From a virus: a stretch of DNA of 64,000 nt. Positions 17,404 to 25,618 of the stretch are shown here, in pieces. Location of the stretch: positions 1-64,000 of IMG/VR virus record IMGVR_UViG_3300037141_000177, one strand, 5' to 3'. The notes under the pieces were generated by a model. The model was not told the origin of the DNA, ran no database searches, and was given only the letters and a program-made list of their open reading frames with translations. The position numbers and the translations under genes are program-made. Positions within the stretch are counted from its first letter, which is position 1. Every line of letters begins with the position of its first letter.

Positions 17404-17909
17404 ATTACGACGACGCACGCGCATTAATCAAGACGAATGACATGATCGCCGTGCGTCGGCGCACGGGCTTTCTCGCCATCGCTACGCGCATTGTGACGCG
17501 CAGTCCATACACGCACACCGGCATCGCTTTCTGGACTCAGGGACGGCTCATGATCGCGCAGTCGAATGCGGGCGGCTGCAATATCGTGCCGCTCTCGCAG
17601 GAAGCGATCTATGACTTCGATGTGTTCGACTGTCCGCCAGCGGCCGTCGATGTGGAAACTTGGGTATGGAGCACGCTGGGTGCGCGCATTGGGTATGGCT
17701 ACCTCGATCTGGTACGCATCGCCGCGTTCATCCTGTTCAAGATACCGCTGCCTGTGCATGACGGCGACGATCTGGTCTGCTCCGCGCTGTCCGCGTTGAT
17801 CTATCAAAAGGCGGGATGGTTGCCGGTCGGTCTGCCGTCGATCCCGTGGCCTGCGGCAGTGGTGACGGCGTTCGTGAATCCCGCGCGCATCGAAGTGCGA
17901 ATCCCTTGA
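17400..17909 (+). CDS. NlpC/P60-like (YiiX-type) cysteine hydrolase
   Basis: A 169-residue protein with permuted papain-like fold motifs: the His motif PYTHTGIAFW near residue 37 and the Cys motif DLVCSALSALIYQKAGW near residue 125. Such enzymes cut cell-wall peptides or amide bonds. The start is the GTG at 17400, which overlaps the stop of the fibre assembly gene. Placed at the end of the fibre operon and just before the lysis cassette, it may act in adsorption or in lysis. Substrate unknown. Confidence 0.7.
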   Translation: MNYDDARALIKTNDMIAVRRRTGFLAIATRIVTRSPYTHTGIAFWTQGRLMIAQSNAGGCNIVPLSQEAIYDFDVFDCPPAAVDVETWVWSTLGARIGYGYLDLVRIAAFILFKIPLPVHDGDDLVCSALSALIYQKAGWLPVGLPSIPWPAAVVTAFVNPARIEVRIP

Positions 17910-17930
17910 AAATTCTTTGCGCCAGTAAAC

Positions 17931-17957
17931 AAAGCCGCCCTCGCGCGGCTTTTTTCT
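17931..17957 (+). terminator. Intrinsic terminator of tail fibre operon
   Basis: A GC-rich stem AGCCGC / GCGGCT with a short CCTCGC loop, followed by T6. It lies between the hydrolase gene and the late motif that opens the lysis operon. Confidence 0.75.
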
Positions 17958-17960
17958 TGT

Positions 17961-17976
17961 GTCGTGACGCCAGACT
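17961..17976 (+). promoter_or_regulatory. Late motif, copy 4
   Basis: A perfect copy of GTCGTGACGCCAGACT placed 4 bases after a terminator and ahead of the lysis genes. That placement, right after the end of one transcription unit, is strong circumstantial support for a promoter function. Confidence 0.65.
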
Positions 17977-18059
17977 CAAATCGTGCGTAAGGCGCACATC
18001 GAGGCGGTTGAGGCGGACGTTAAGAAGCTTGGTTAGTGGGTCGGTTCAGGGAGCACTTC

Positions 18060-18752
18060 ATGGATGGTAAAGACGCCCGTCGCAGCGCCATCGAAGGTCC
18101 GGAGTGGTCGCTCGAATCATTGGAAATTTTTCTCACGAAAATATCTAACGAGCGTGATCGAACCTATCAGCAGCGCTGGGAAGCTTCAGAGAAGGCCACA
18201 GTAACGGCGCTGAACGCCGCGAAGGAAGCCGTCGCCGCTGCGCTGCTGGCGCAAAAAGAAGCGGTTACGACCGCCTTCACTGCGCAGGAGAAAGCGGTTG
18301 CGGCGGCGCTAACGGCGGCAGAGCGTGCGGTATCAAAAGCCGAGACCGCATCAGAAAAACGCTTCGACTCGATCAACGAGTTTCAGTCCCAGCTTACCAA
18401 TCAAGCGACTACGTTTTTGCCTCGGGCTGAATTTGATCGGACCTTGCGAGCCATGTCCGACAAGCTCGACATCATGGCCGCAACACTGGCGGATAAAACG
18501 GACACCAGTTCCAAGGCTTTAGAGGAAAGGATCCAGTCGTCCGCGCGTGCTCTGGACGCCAAAAGCGACGCGAACGCGCTGAAAATCGACTCGAACAACA
18601 AGGCGTTCGGAGCACGCCTCGATGACTTGCGCACGTTCAAGGATTCGAGTTCCGGCCGCTCGCAGGGACTCAATGCGGGCTGGTCCTATTTACTCGGACT
18701 GGTTGCTTTGATCGGTACGTTGGTGACGATTATCTTGGTGATCAAACGATGA
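18060..18752 (+). CDS. Coiled-coil membrane protein of lysis operon
   Basis: A 230-residue protein with a long helical region (residues 25-200) carrying repeated AxKEAVxAAL-type units, then one C-terminal membrane segment (SYLLGLVALIGTLVTIILVI). The start is the ATG at 18060, which has an AGGGAG ribosome site; the GTG at 18036 lacks one. It is the first gene behind late motif 4 and overlaps the holin gene by ATGA. It may be a tail-anchored partner of the holin or a membrane scaffold. Function is not known. Confidence 0.65.
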   Translation: MDGKDARRSAIEGPEWSLESLEIFLTKISNERDRTYQQRWEASEKATVTALNAAKEAVAAALLAQKEAVTTAFTAQEKAVAAALTAAERAVSKAETASEKRFDSINEFQSQLTNQATTFLPRAEFDRTLRAMSDKLDIMAATLADKTDTSSKALEERIQSSARALDAKSDANALKIDSNNKAFGARLDDLRTFKDSSSGRSQGLNAGWSYLLGLVALIGTLVTIILVIKR

Positions 18753-18961
18753 ATATTCGCCTGATTGATGACATACGCCACATCCACACGTTCTACTCGT
18801 TTTGGGCGTTCGTTGCGATCTTCGGATTCTCGACGCTCGAGGCGGCGGCTCCGCTCTTGCAGGCATGGGTGCCGGTATGGGTGTATCCGCCCGTCTTGGG
18901 CCTGCTGGCGATAGCAGGCGCGCTCGTGCGCTGCATCAAGCAGGATCCGCCGCATGCCTGA
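18749..18961 (+). CDS. Holin
   Basis: A 70-residue membrane protein with two transmembrane segments (FYSFWAFVAIFGFSTLEAAA and VWVYPPVLGLLAIAGALV) and a charged C-terminus. Its size, topology and position directly before the endolysin fit a class II-like holin, which triggers lysis by permeabilising the inner membrane. It overlaps both neighbours, so expression is coupled. Confidence 0.75.
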   Translation: MNIRLIDDIRHIHTFYSFWAFVAIFGFSTLEAAAPLLQAWVPVWVYPPVLGLLAIAGALVRCIKQDPPHA

Positions 18962-19478
18962 TCCGATCCCCACACGCGGCCCGGTATCGAAGCGCACGCT
19001 GGTCGCGATCGTCGGGGCGGGCGCCGCGGCGATCGTCTTGGGAATCTCGAGCACGCACGAGGGTGTGCGCCTCACGCCGTACGACGACGTGCTGGGCGGT
19101 CATGTGGCGTCGGTGTGCTTTGGCGAGACGAACGTCGCCATGCGCCGGTACACGCTGGGCGAATGCAAGCAGTTGCTCGCTACCAGCCTGGCGGGGTACG
19201 CGGCCGGTGTGCAAGCCTCGACACCTGGATTCGACGCGCTCACGGACGGGCAGAAAGCCGCGGCGATCGACTTCGCGTACAACGCGGGGCTGGGCACCTG
19301 GCAGGTGTCCAGTATCCGCAACGCGTACGCGCGGCATGATTTCCCGGCCGCGTGTCAGCGCTTCATGCTTTACACCTTCACGAATCACGGCAAGATCGAT
19401 TGCAACATCGCGGCCAACAAATGCGCCGGCATTCCCGCCCGTCGCCGTGCTGAACGGTCCGCTTGCCTCGGAGACTGA
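18954..19478 (+). CDS. SAR-type endolysin (GH24 lysozyme)
   Basis: A 174-residue phage lysozyme. Residues 15-32 form a weakly hydrophobic Ala/Gly-rich segment typical of signal-anchor-release endolysins, exported by the host Sec system. The catalytic region is HEGVRLTPYDD, with Glu36 and Asp45, and SVCFGET follows; Ser53 stands where the usual Thr lies. Later AAIDFAYNAG is also typical of GH24. It cuts glycan strands after membrane release. Confidence 0.85.
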   Translation: MPDPIPTRGPVSKRTLVAIVGAGAAAIVLGISSTHEGVRLTPYDDVLGGHVASVCFGETNVAMRRYTLGECKQLLATSLAGYAAGVQASTPGFDALTDGQKAAAIDFAYNAGLGTWQVSSIRNAYARHDFPAACQRFMLYTFTNHGKIDCNIAANKCAGIPARRRAERSACLGD

Positions 19479-19479
19479 C

Positions 19480-19971
19480 ATGCTTTCGTTTCTAGTTGCC
19501 CATTGGGGCCTGTTGCTGGGCGGTGGCGGGGTTCTCGCCGCTGTGGTGGGCCTGTGCGTGCTGGTCGGTCCTGCGGTGCTGCTGGCGCGCTGGCGGCTCG
19601 TCTTAGGCGGCGCAGTGGTGCTCGTGGCCGGGGCGACAGTCGTGTATCTGTGGCTCGCGCTCGAGGCGACGACCGCGAAGCTCATCGTCGCGCAGGCGAA
19701 CTACGCCACGGTCACCGGGCAGAACGTCACCCTTAACGCCGATAACAAGAACCTGGCGGCGCAGACCCTCTTGCAGAGCAAGTCGATCCAGCTTGTCGCC
19801 GATGGTGCGCGGGAGGCCAAAACTGCGGCCGACGCTGCGCTGGCCACCGCCGTCGCGCAGCAGTCCGTCGACCAGTCCAGCATCGTCGCGCTGCAGGCAC
19901 GCATGAAGGATCCCAAAACCAACGCGGGGAGCTGTGATGACGAGATCGCTCGTATTCGGTCCACTTTGTAG
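19480..19971 (+). CDS. Inner membrane spanin (Rz-like)
   Basis: A 163-residue protein with two hydrophobic segments near the N-terminus (residues about 6-34 and 40-62), then a helical periplasmic region rich in Ala, Gln and Asn. The start at 19480 immediately follows the endolysin stop. The o-spanin gene begins inside its 3' end in another frame, the classic Rz/Rz1 arrangement. The pair is expected to disrupt the outer membrane at the last step of lysis. Confidence 0.75.
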   Translation: MLSFLVAHWGLLLGGGGVLAAVVGLCVLVGPAVLLARWRLVLGGAVVLVAGATVVYLWLALEATTAKLIVAQANYATVTGQNVTLNADNKNLAAQTLLQSKSIQLVADGAREAKTAADAALATAVAQQSVDQSSIVALQARMKDPKTNAGSCDDEIARIRSTL

Positions 19972-20287
19972 CCTGTTTCTCTTATTGCTAGTGGCGTGCG
20001 GGACAGTGCCGACGGCTCCGCCGTTAATGGATACGCAAACCGTCGAAGTGAAGGTTGCGGTGCCGGTGCCTTGTATTGATTCAATCCCGCCGGGTCCGCC
20101 GGTTCTCTCGGACAAGCAGTTAATGTCGGGGAGCGGGGCGCAAGTGGTCGACAAGCTTTGGATTGATCATTTGCAGGGCAAGGATTACACCGCGCGACTG
20201 GTGGCGGTGTTGCTCGCCTGTATCCGGCCTGTCACTGCGGCTCAAAATTTGGGCGGTTCGATAATTCCTTTTACCCTCCCTGAGTAA
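19937..20287 (+). CDS. Outer membrane spanin lipoprotein (Rz1-like)
   Basis: A 116-residue lipoprotein with a signal peptide ending in LLVAC; Cys21 is the predicted lipidated residue. A Pro-rich stretch follows (VPTAPPL, then IDSIPPGPPVL), usual for Rz1 proteins. The first 35 bases overlap the Rz-like gene in another frame. It is longer than lambda Rz1, with a C-terminal helical part. It is the last gene of the lysis operon. Confidence 0.75.
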   Translation: MTRSLVFGPLCSLFLLLLVACGTVPTAPPLMDTQTVEVKVAVPVPCIDSIPPGPPVLSDKQLMSGSGAQVVDKLWIDHLQGKDYTARLVAVLLACIRPVTAAQNLGGSIIPFTLPE

Positions 20288-20439
20288 ACCCCTAATTCGG
20301 CACAGAATGCCGAGCGTCATCAAGCGATATTACGAAAAAATAAATAGCGCAGCGAAGTCAGGCAGAGTAGGGTGCGGTGGCGTCCCGCGATAAGTGCGCC
20401 AATCTGGCATGCACCTACCGGGACTAAAACAGGACTTCA

Positions 20440-20793
20440 ATGTCGACATATCAAGAGCTAATCGCGCAATCGAACGAGTTACTTCGTCAGGCCAATGAAA
20501 TGATTGCAGTGGCGCGAAACGAGGGCATTCAGAGGGCGCTCTTGATCATTAACGAGTTCGAGCTCAACGCTTACGATCTTGGTCTGGTGCCCACTCAGTC
20601 TATCAAGGGCAGTAAAGCGCGAGCCGGTGAAAAGACTTTTGTGGCGAAGCTGCCGCACCCGCCAGTTCCGCCTAAATATCGCGACGAGGCGACAGGCAAG
20701 ACGTGGAGCGGCCGTGGCCATGCGCCACTTTGGCTCGTCGGCGACCGCGATGATTTTCTAATTGAGCCTGCGCGCGAATTGCACGCGGCCTGA
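20440..20793 (+). CDS. H-NS-family DNA-binding protein 1
   Basis: A 117-residue nucleoid protein. Residues 1-45 are helical (YQELIAQSNELLRQANEMI) and serve as the oligomerisation region. The C-terminal DNA-binding domain has the diagnostic TGKTWSGRGHAPLWLVG motif. Betaproteobacterial H-NS proteins of this type silence AT-rich DNA. It stands alone on the plus strand between the lysis operon and the convergent early genes. Phage copies may keep host or phage genes silent; that is inferred. Confidence 0.85.
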   Translation: MSTYQELIAQSNELLRQANEMIAVARNEGIQRALLIINEFELNAYDLGLVPTQSIKGSKARAGEKTFVAKLPHPPVPPKYRDEATGKTWSGRGHAPLWLVGDRDDFLIEPARELHAA

Positions 20794-20801
20794 TCGTGCG
20801 G

Positions 20802-20826
20802 CCGGTCGGCTTATAACTGACCGGCT
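20802..20826. terminator. Hairpin between convergent genes
   Basis: Inverted repeat GCCGGTC / GACCGGC with a 10-11-base loop in the short space between the H-NS gene (+) and the minus-strand cluster, overlapping the end of the latter. No long T tract follows, so this is a weak terminator call. Confidence 0.35.
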
Positions 20827-21020
20827 TCTAAATCGCTGCGTATCTGCTTTGCCATCATCTCCAACATGTCGGGCAGCTTCAGCTGCGTCGCAAAGTCTGC
20901 TTGCACAGAGAAGCCGGAGCCGATTTCCCCGCCCAAAATAATCACGAGCGCGCCGTCGGCTTTCGCCATCTCGCGCGCTGCCGTGCAGATGTAATCGTAT
21001 TTACCTGCGCCGAGAGCCAT
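20811..21020 (-). CDS. Small phage protein, unknown
   Basis: A 69-residue protein (MALGAGKYDYICTAAREMAK). It resembles short conserved proteins common in phage early regions, but I know of no function. It is the last gene of the leftward early cluster. Ribosome site AGAGAAA. Confidence 0.6.
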   Translation of the reverse strand: MALGAGKYDYICTAAREMAKADGALVIILGGEIGSGFSVQADFATQLKLPDMLEMMAKQIRSDLEAGQL

Positions 21021-21053
21021 AATTTTCTCTTTAAATGGTAATGAGTGAAATCG

Positions 21054-21614
21054 TTAGGCTGCGGCGTTCGTCATGGACAGACGGCCTATCGTTCGAATGT
21101 CTATCGGCGCGAGTGCGCCAGGTTCTGCACGCCGTGGATTCTCTAGAATCGGGCAGGTTCCTATCGCCGAGTAACCGGTCGTGTGGAGCGCCACGAGAAT
21201 GACCTCTTTACGCCCGGGGAAATGCTCGATGCTCTTGTGTTTGTCGTATAGCGCTTCGACATCCTTAATGGGCTTCGGGGCTGCGGCTATCCACGCCTCG
21301 GCGATCTGCACGACGATATCGGGCATCGCTGCGCCGGCCTCTTGCAAACCGATGCGTATGGGTGAGCCGGGGGTGGTGAGTAGCTTGATGACTTCACTGA
21401 GCATGTCCTTGCCGTCATCGCCGTTTTGGTAAAACTGAACGACCGACCCGGGGTGAACGGGATTGAACTCTTTGATCGACCCCGGCTCGTCGTCGAGCGT
21501 GATGCAAAAGAGCATCGGCTGCGCTTCGCCATCCTCGTTGAACGCCTTGACTGCCATCTCGCTAAACTGTTTAAACACAGATTCGAAATCTGCCCGGGTA
21601 ATAGCGCGTCCCAT
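21054..21614 (-). CDS. Hypothetical protein
   Basis: A 186-residue soluble protein of mixed helix and strand with no motif I recognise. A GGAG ribosome site precedes the ATG. It abuts the next gene with no gap and belongs to the leftward early cluster. Confidence 0.6.
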   Translation of the reverse strand: MGRAITRADFESVFKQFSEMAVKAFNEDGEAQPMLFCITLDDEPGSIKEFNPVHPGSVVQFYQNGDDGKDMLSEVIKLLTTPGSPIRIGLQEAGAAMPDIVVQIAEAWIAAAPKPIKDVEALYDKHKSIEHFPGRKEVILVALHTTGYSAIGTCPILENPRRAEPGALAPIDIRTIGRLSMTNAAA

Positions 21615-21812
21615 TTACTGCTCCTTTTCGACTCGATCCAGTTTCCCTGCGGCTACCCCGAGCATGAAGCAGGCGATCGGCACGCGGTCGATCAACGATT
21701 TTAGGTATCGCGATTCCTCCTGATTGGGGTCGGAGAGCAGTTCACGCTGCAGGACGATTTCCAAGGACGAGAGCATGTTTGCTGCCGCGCGCGATAGTTC
21801 GAGATTGGTCAT
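21615..21812 (-). CDS. Small helical protein, unknown
   Basis: A 65-residue protein starting at the ATG at 21812 (MTNLELSRAAANMLSSLEIV). A longer form starting at 21845 would overlap the upstream gene, so the shorter start is preferred. It resembles small proteins of phage early regions that have one helical domain. Function is unknown. Confidence 0.5.
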   Translation of the reverse strand: MTNLELSRAAANMLSSLEIVLQRELLSDPNQEESRYLKSLIDRVPIACFMLGVAAGKLDRVEKEQ

Positions 21813-21817
21813 GATGC

Positions 21818-22048
21818 TTAGTTCCTCGGTGCGCCGCACGCCCACGATATGGGGTTGTGCTCGTCATCTGAAAATAGCTTGCCGTGAATGTGCGCGGTCG
21901 TGAGTCCGGCCGAGAAGGATTTGAAATGCCAGCCCTCGAGCATCTGCGGGCAGTCGCCGGTCAGCCTGCAATACACGTACACATCGGTGACGTCGGCGTG
22001 GCGCACATCGAAGCGAATCTCATCGTATGAAACGGAGCATGCGCCCAT
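21818..22048 (-). CDS. Hypothetical protein
   Basis: A 76-residue protein with several Cys and His residues but no clear zinc-binding pairs. Ribosome site GAGGAA. Within the early cluster; no family recognised. Confidence 0.5.
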   Translation of the reverse strand: MGACSVSYDEIRFDVRHADVTDVYVYCRLTGDCPQMLEGWHFKSFSAGLTTAHIHGKLFSDDEHNPISWACGAPRN

Positions 22049-22073
22049 TAATGTGTTCCTCTGCCCATGTGAT

Positions 22074-22520
22074 TTACTCCGCCGCGGCGATCAGATACTT
22101 CTCGCGCTTTTTACCCACCAGCCAAGCCGGAGTATGGCCCATGCCGCTCCAAGTGGCGCCCGTTTTGGGGTCGAGGTACTTGGCTGGCCTGGTGCCCTTG
22201 GTCTTGGCTTTGGGTGCCACTGCTTCGCCGTCAGCCGCCAGACTGGCCGACTCCGAGCCGTTCAGCGCCGGAGCGTCTGTGGGTGCATCGTGCCCTGCGC
22301 CATTCGGCGCCAGGCCGTTCGTTACGATCGGTGCCCCCTGTCTCTTTTTGTACTGCTTCTTGGGCTTCGCAGGCTCGGCGAGGTCCGCCAGCGTCAGCCC
22401 GCGCTCGAGCATGAGCTGCTTCACCTCGTTGACGGATTCTGCGCGCACGCGGGCACGTTCAGCCTCAACTTTGGCGGTCAGTTTATCTAGTTGTTCTTGC
22501 AGTTCTGCGAGCGTTGCCAT
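22074..22520 (-). CDS. H-NS-family DNA-binding protein 2
   Basis: A 148-residue protein with an N-terminal coiled coil (ELQEQLDKLTAKVEAERARV), an Ala/Pro-rich linker, and a C-terminal H-NS DNA-binding domain (TGATWSGMGHTPAWLVG). The start at 22520 is chosen because the coiled coil begins there; longer frames give unlikely sequence. It is a paralogue in type, not a copy, of the protein at 20440. Encoded in the early cluster, it would be made in a different phase from the plus-strand copy. Confidence 0.8.
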   Translation of the reverse strand: MATLAELQEQLDKLTAKVEAERARVRAESVNEVKQLMLERGLTLADLAEPAKPKKQYKKRQGAPIVTNGLAPNGAGHDAPTDAPALNGSESASLAADGEAVAPKAKTKGTRPAKYLDPKTGATWSGMGHTPAWLVGKKREKYLIAAAE

Positions 22521-22570
22521 GTAAGTCTCCGGTGGTTGTCGGTACAGCGTGGGTGAAACGATTAAGTGCC

Positions 22571-22849
22571 TTAGTGCGGAGTTTTTCTGACGACGAAACG
22601 CCAAGCCGCTTTGAAGCGCCGGACCTTCGGATCCTGCTCGAGTTCGTACCGCTCGGTGTCGGTGGGCAGGCGCAGACATTTTTCGTACAGGTCGTATATC
22701 GACAATTGCCCACAGCCGATGCACAGGGAAGCATCGCCGTGCTTCGGAATGCCGCCTTCGAAGTCCGAGTGCTGGTCGAGTCGTTTCCCGCAGTGAATGC
22801 ACGTCGTATCCAGCGTGCTGGGGCGCTTGTCGCCGAATTTCAATCTCAT
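22571..22849 (-). CDS. Zinc-ribbon protein
   Basis: A 92-residue protein with CIHCGKRLDQHS and CIGCGQLSIYD, which form a four-Cys zinc ribbon. It starts by ATGA overlap with the end of the larger gene upstream. Probably a nucleic-acid or protein-binding small protein; role unknown. Confidence 0.6.
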   Translation of the reverse strand: MRLKFGDKRPSTLDTTCIHCGKRLDQHSDFEGGIPKHGDASLCIGCGQLSIYDLYEKCLRLPTDTERYELEQDPKVRRFKAAWRFVVRKTPH

Positions 22850-24099
22850 GCCGCTCGTTGACCTTCACCTAGCCATTTGTCGAGTGCAACACGGGCGGCG
22901 GACATGGAGCCGAGGAGCGGTTCGAACTTGATGTGGGCGGACTTCAATCTATTCCGTACCTCATGCGAGACGTACTCGCCCATCAACAGCACCATGTCGC
23001 ACTTCTCGACACGTCCGTAGCCGCCCTTGGGTCCGCTGCCGTCCTGGTCGCCACCGAATACAAATTCGATCCGGCCGGCGTAGTCCCGCTCGAGCTGCTT
23101 ATCCTGCTGGTGGACCAATCCGAACACGCCCACGAGAGGTTTGCGGTCCCGTGGAGGCGCGGACACTGACTTGAGGGTGGGCCGGGCCGCTGGCACGAGT
23201 GACTCCACGGAGCCCGATATCTCCTCGCGCAGTGCATCCACGAGCGGACGAGCGATAGCTTTGACCAGCTTGCGCGCGATCAGGCCAAGCAGTTCCTCGA
23301 TCGTCACGCGTTCGCGAAACTCTGAGAGGGCTTCCGTGCGTGCCTCGTATGCGGCGAGATCCGCCAGTTCGATCGCTGTTTTCTCCAACTCCTCGCGCTC
23401 GTGGACATGATTGAGCTGTGCCGTCTGCTCAGCGGCCACCTCGTTGCGGTGCCGCTCTTGTGCCTCGCGTTCGAGGACCACCTCATTCGCCACCTCGACC
23501 AGCAAAGGCTCAAGCCACGGCTTCTCTGTGGCGTAGCCGGCGAATTTCCGTTGACGGTTATCTGGCAAGTTGTATTGCATGGAACGCCGCACGCATTCGC
23601 TTTTCGCCAAGTCAGGGAAATCGTTTTGCAGCTTGAGAAAACCTTTCGCGATCGTGCGCCGCTCGGCATCGTTCCAGCGAACCAGCTTGGCACCTTTCGC
23701 CATGCCCCGGTGTTTCTTGGGGGTGGGCGCGTCAGTTACTGGCGCGTCGGTCACTATCTGGGTTTCAACTTCTGTTTCAGCGACGGGAGCTGATTCGGCT
23801 GTGGCAGATTCTTGCGGCATAGGCGTCTCCGCGACGTGTGCGTTTATTCGATCCCGTTCTTCGGCGATGGCTTCCCACAGTGGAATAACCCACTGGCTAT
23901 GTGCCATATCCTTTATTTCCTTGCGCTGGCCTGCTGGCAGCATCAGCACGGCTTTGCGCAGGGCGTCGACGCGCGACAGACTATTATTCTCGTGCATCAA
24001 GCGCAGCGATTCCCGCGCCATTAATTCTTTTTCCGCTGCTGACCATCGAATATCTTTCTTAGTCGTGCTGCTGTTCTTACGTGCGTAGGGGTGCGCCAT
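22846..24099 (-). CDS. Protein with two SANT-like repeats and a DUF2325-like end
   Basis: A 417-residue protein of unusual build. Two similar segments, RWSAAEKELMARESLRLM (residues 18-60) and RWNDAERRTIAKGFLKLQ (residues 140-185), each followed by an RxxAL or RRSMQ helix and LPxxxR, look like SANT/Myb-type DNA-binding repeats. A coiled coil follows. The last 95 residues (PLVGVFGLVHQQ, DMVLLMGEYVSHEVRNRLK) resemble DUF2325-type domains. The combination is not one I know. The gene has its own leader with a TTGATAAC element. Confidence 0.6.
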   Translation of the reverse strand: MAHPYARKNSSTTKKDIRWSAAEKELMARESLRLMHENNSLSRVDALRKAVLMLPAGQRKEIKDMAHSQWVIPLWEAIAEERDRINAHVAETPMPQESATAESAPVAETEVETQIVTDAPVTDAPTPKKHRGMAKGAKLVRWNDAERRTIAKGFLKLQNDFPDLAKSECVRRSMQYNLPDNRQRKFAGYATEKPWLEPLLVEVANEVVLEREAQERHRNEVAAEQTAQLNHVHEREELEKTAIELADLAAYEARTEALSEFRERVTIEELLGLIARKLVKAIARPLVDALREEISGSVESLVPAARPTLKSVSAPPRDRKPLVGVFGLVHQQDKQLERDYAGRIEFVFGGDQDGSGPKGGYGRVEKCDMVLLMGEYVSHEVRNRLKSAHIKFEPLLGSMSAARVALDKWLGEGQRAA

Positions 24100-24198
24100 T
24101 TTCGTCTGCCTTAAAGGTCTTTCAATCCCTCATTAATAGCTGAATTGACATAATAAAAGTTATCAACCGGAAATTTTGGGGGCTTCCAGCCTCGTCGG

Positions 24199-24870
24199 TC
24201 ATGCGTGGCGAGCCTTGCCGCCTTCCCATATCGCGACAAAATCTGGCGAGCCATTCAGCGCCCTCGAGTACAGCCAACTCGGGTAATCAAGCGCCGGTTT
24301 TTTGCTCCATATCTCTTTGCCGCGATGGACCTGCGTGTTTCCAACGAACATATATTGCTCGCAGTTTTTAAGGACGTCCGACTCGTCCACGCCGAACTCG
24401 TTTCCACCGGCTTCGTGTCGGCGCTGGTCGTACTTGTGGGTCACCCATGCGGCCACGACGACCGCAGGCTTGTACTTGCGCACGGCATCCCGCGCTGACA
24501 GCTTCTCGACGTTCTCACCATACTTCACCGTCGCTTGGTCGATAGCGCCATAGTAGGCGCGCACCAGATCGGTGTCCTGCATCCGGTTGTCTGTCGCGCG
24601 AATGCCCAACGCTGCAGCGATCACGCCGTTACCTGCGCCTATCTCAATCGCATCACGGTCCCCGATCGCTTCTTTAAGAAACTCAATCAATTCGATTGTG
24701 GGTAAGCAATAGACGCCGTGCCGCACGCAGAAAACGCTTCGTTCCTTTGCGCTAACGCCTGCGTAGTACGCCGCTGGCATGACTTTCACTTGCCCATCGT
24801 CGCCAAGCACGTCGGGTGCGATGTCGCGAACGCCTGTCGGGTCTATCGTATGGATGCCAGTTTGGGTCAT
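24199..24870 (-). CDS. Methyltransferase-like protein
   Basis: A 223-residue protein with a clear SAM-binding motif I, DAIEIGAGNGVIAAALGI (residues 77-94), but no DPPY or PC catalytic motif. It could be a Rossmann methyltransferase of unknown substrate, or a protein that keeps only the fold. The ATG has no usual ribosome site; a TTGATAAC element lies 12 bases ahead of it. Confidence 0.6.
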   Translation of the reverse strand: MTQTGIHTIDPTGVRDIAPDVLGDDGQVKVMPAAYYAGVSAKERSVFCVRHGVYCLPTIELIEFLKEAIGDRDAIEIGAGNGVIAAALGIRATDNRMQDTDLVRAYYGAIDQATVKYGENVEKLSARDAVRKYKPAVVVAAWVTHKYDQRRHEAGGNEFGVDESDVLKNCEQYMFVGNTQVHRGKEIWSKKPALDYPSWLYSRALNGSPDFVAIWEGGKARHA

Positions 24871-24885
24871 GTTAGATAGAAGTTA

Positions 24886-25077
24886 TCAACGGGAGATCGC
24901 GTCAGGGGTTTGCACGAAAATCTCGCCATATTTGAGGTGCTGATAGAGGCCGAAATATTCGCCGCGGTGTTTTCCGATCAGTTCGATTTCAGTGCCTGGG
25001 GGCAGCGTCACTTCGGTGTCGTGCATAGCCAGATACACCACGTACGGCTCCGTCAATTGCGCGTGCCCCATGTTCAC
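24886..25077 (-). CDS. Small protein, unknown
   Basis: A 63-residue beta-rich protein. Its TGA stop falls inside the TTGATAAC element that precedes the next gene. Coupled to the gene before it by ATGA. Confidence 0.5.
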   Translation of the reverse strand: MNMGHAQLTEPYVVYLAMHDTEVTLPPGTEIELIGKHRGEYFGLYQHLKYGEIFVQTPDAISR

Positions 25078-25394
25078 TCCGTTTTCGATAGTAAACGCTC
25101 GTCGCCAAGTAGCTTCAAAAGCACAGTGCGCGTAACGTTGAAGTGGTTGCTCGCTGGATTCGTCTGCACGATCGCGCGGTAGACTTCCTTGCGCTTTTCG
25201 CGCTCAGCTTCGACAAAGTGAAGTGCTTCAGCGAAGCCTCGCTTAAAAGCCGCGTCCACGGCCAGCAGATGCTCGTCGGGTTCGGCCAGTATCTCGCGCA
25301 GGTCGTCAGAACGCACAGGGATGCGCGTATTCATCCCCCACATTTCCAGTTCACCTTGTAGTCGTTCACGCGCTGTATTTGGCATAATTTTCAC
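25074..25394 (-). CDS. Hypothetical helical protein
   Basis: A 106-residue charged helical protein with no recognised domain. Overlaps the genes on both sides by 4 bases, so it is made as part of a coupled series. Confidence 0.5.
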   Translation of the reverse strand: MKIMPNTARERLQGELEMWGMNTRIPVRSDDLREILAEPDEHLLAVDAAFKRGFAEALHFVEAEREKRKEVYRAIVQTNPASNHFNVTRTVLLKLLGDERLLSKTE

Positions 25395-25618
25395 TTTCGA
25401 AGTTTTACTAGAATGCCGGTCACTACCGAGTGATAGCCGCCGTCGTCATCCCTTAGCACGGGCATCAAGCCGACGCAGCCGTCAAGAATGGCCTCGAATT
25501 TGAGCAGCAGTGATCTTCCGTTCTCCGATGCCAGGATGACCGTCCCTGAAACATTTCGGCCGTCGCACTCGATCTGGACCGCGTCGCCTGTGTGCAGAAT
25601 TTTTGCATCGTCACTCAT
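25391..25618 (-). CDS. Small beta-barrel-like protein, unknown
   Basis: A 75-residue protein rich in beta strands (TGDAVQIECDGRNVSGTVIL), resembling small SH3- or OB-like folds common in phage accessory genes. Function unknown. Confidence 0.5.
   Translation of the reverse strand: MSDDAKILHTGDAVQIECDGRNVSGTVILASENGRSLLLKFEAILDGCVGLMPVLRDDDGGYHSVVTGILVKLRK

Noticed and set aside
18802-19479. Long plus frame running through the endolysin
   Set aside because: Only its end (from 19480) is the spanin; the rest is out of frame with holin and endolysin and has Arg/Ser-rich shadow composition.
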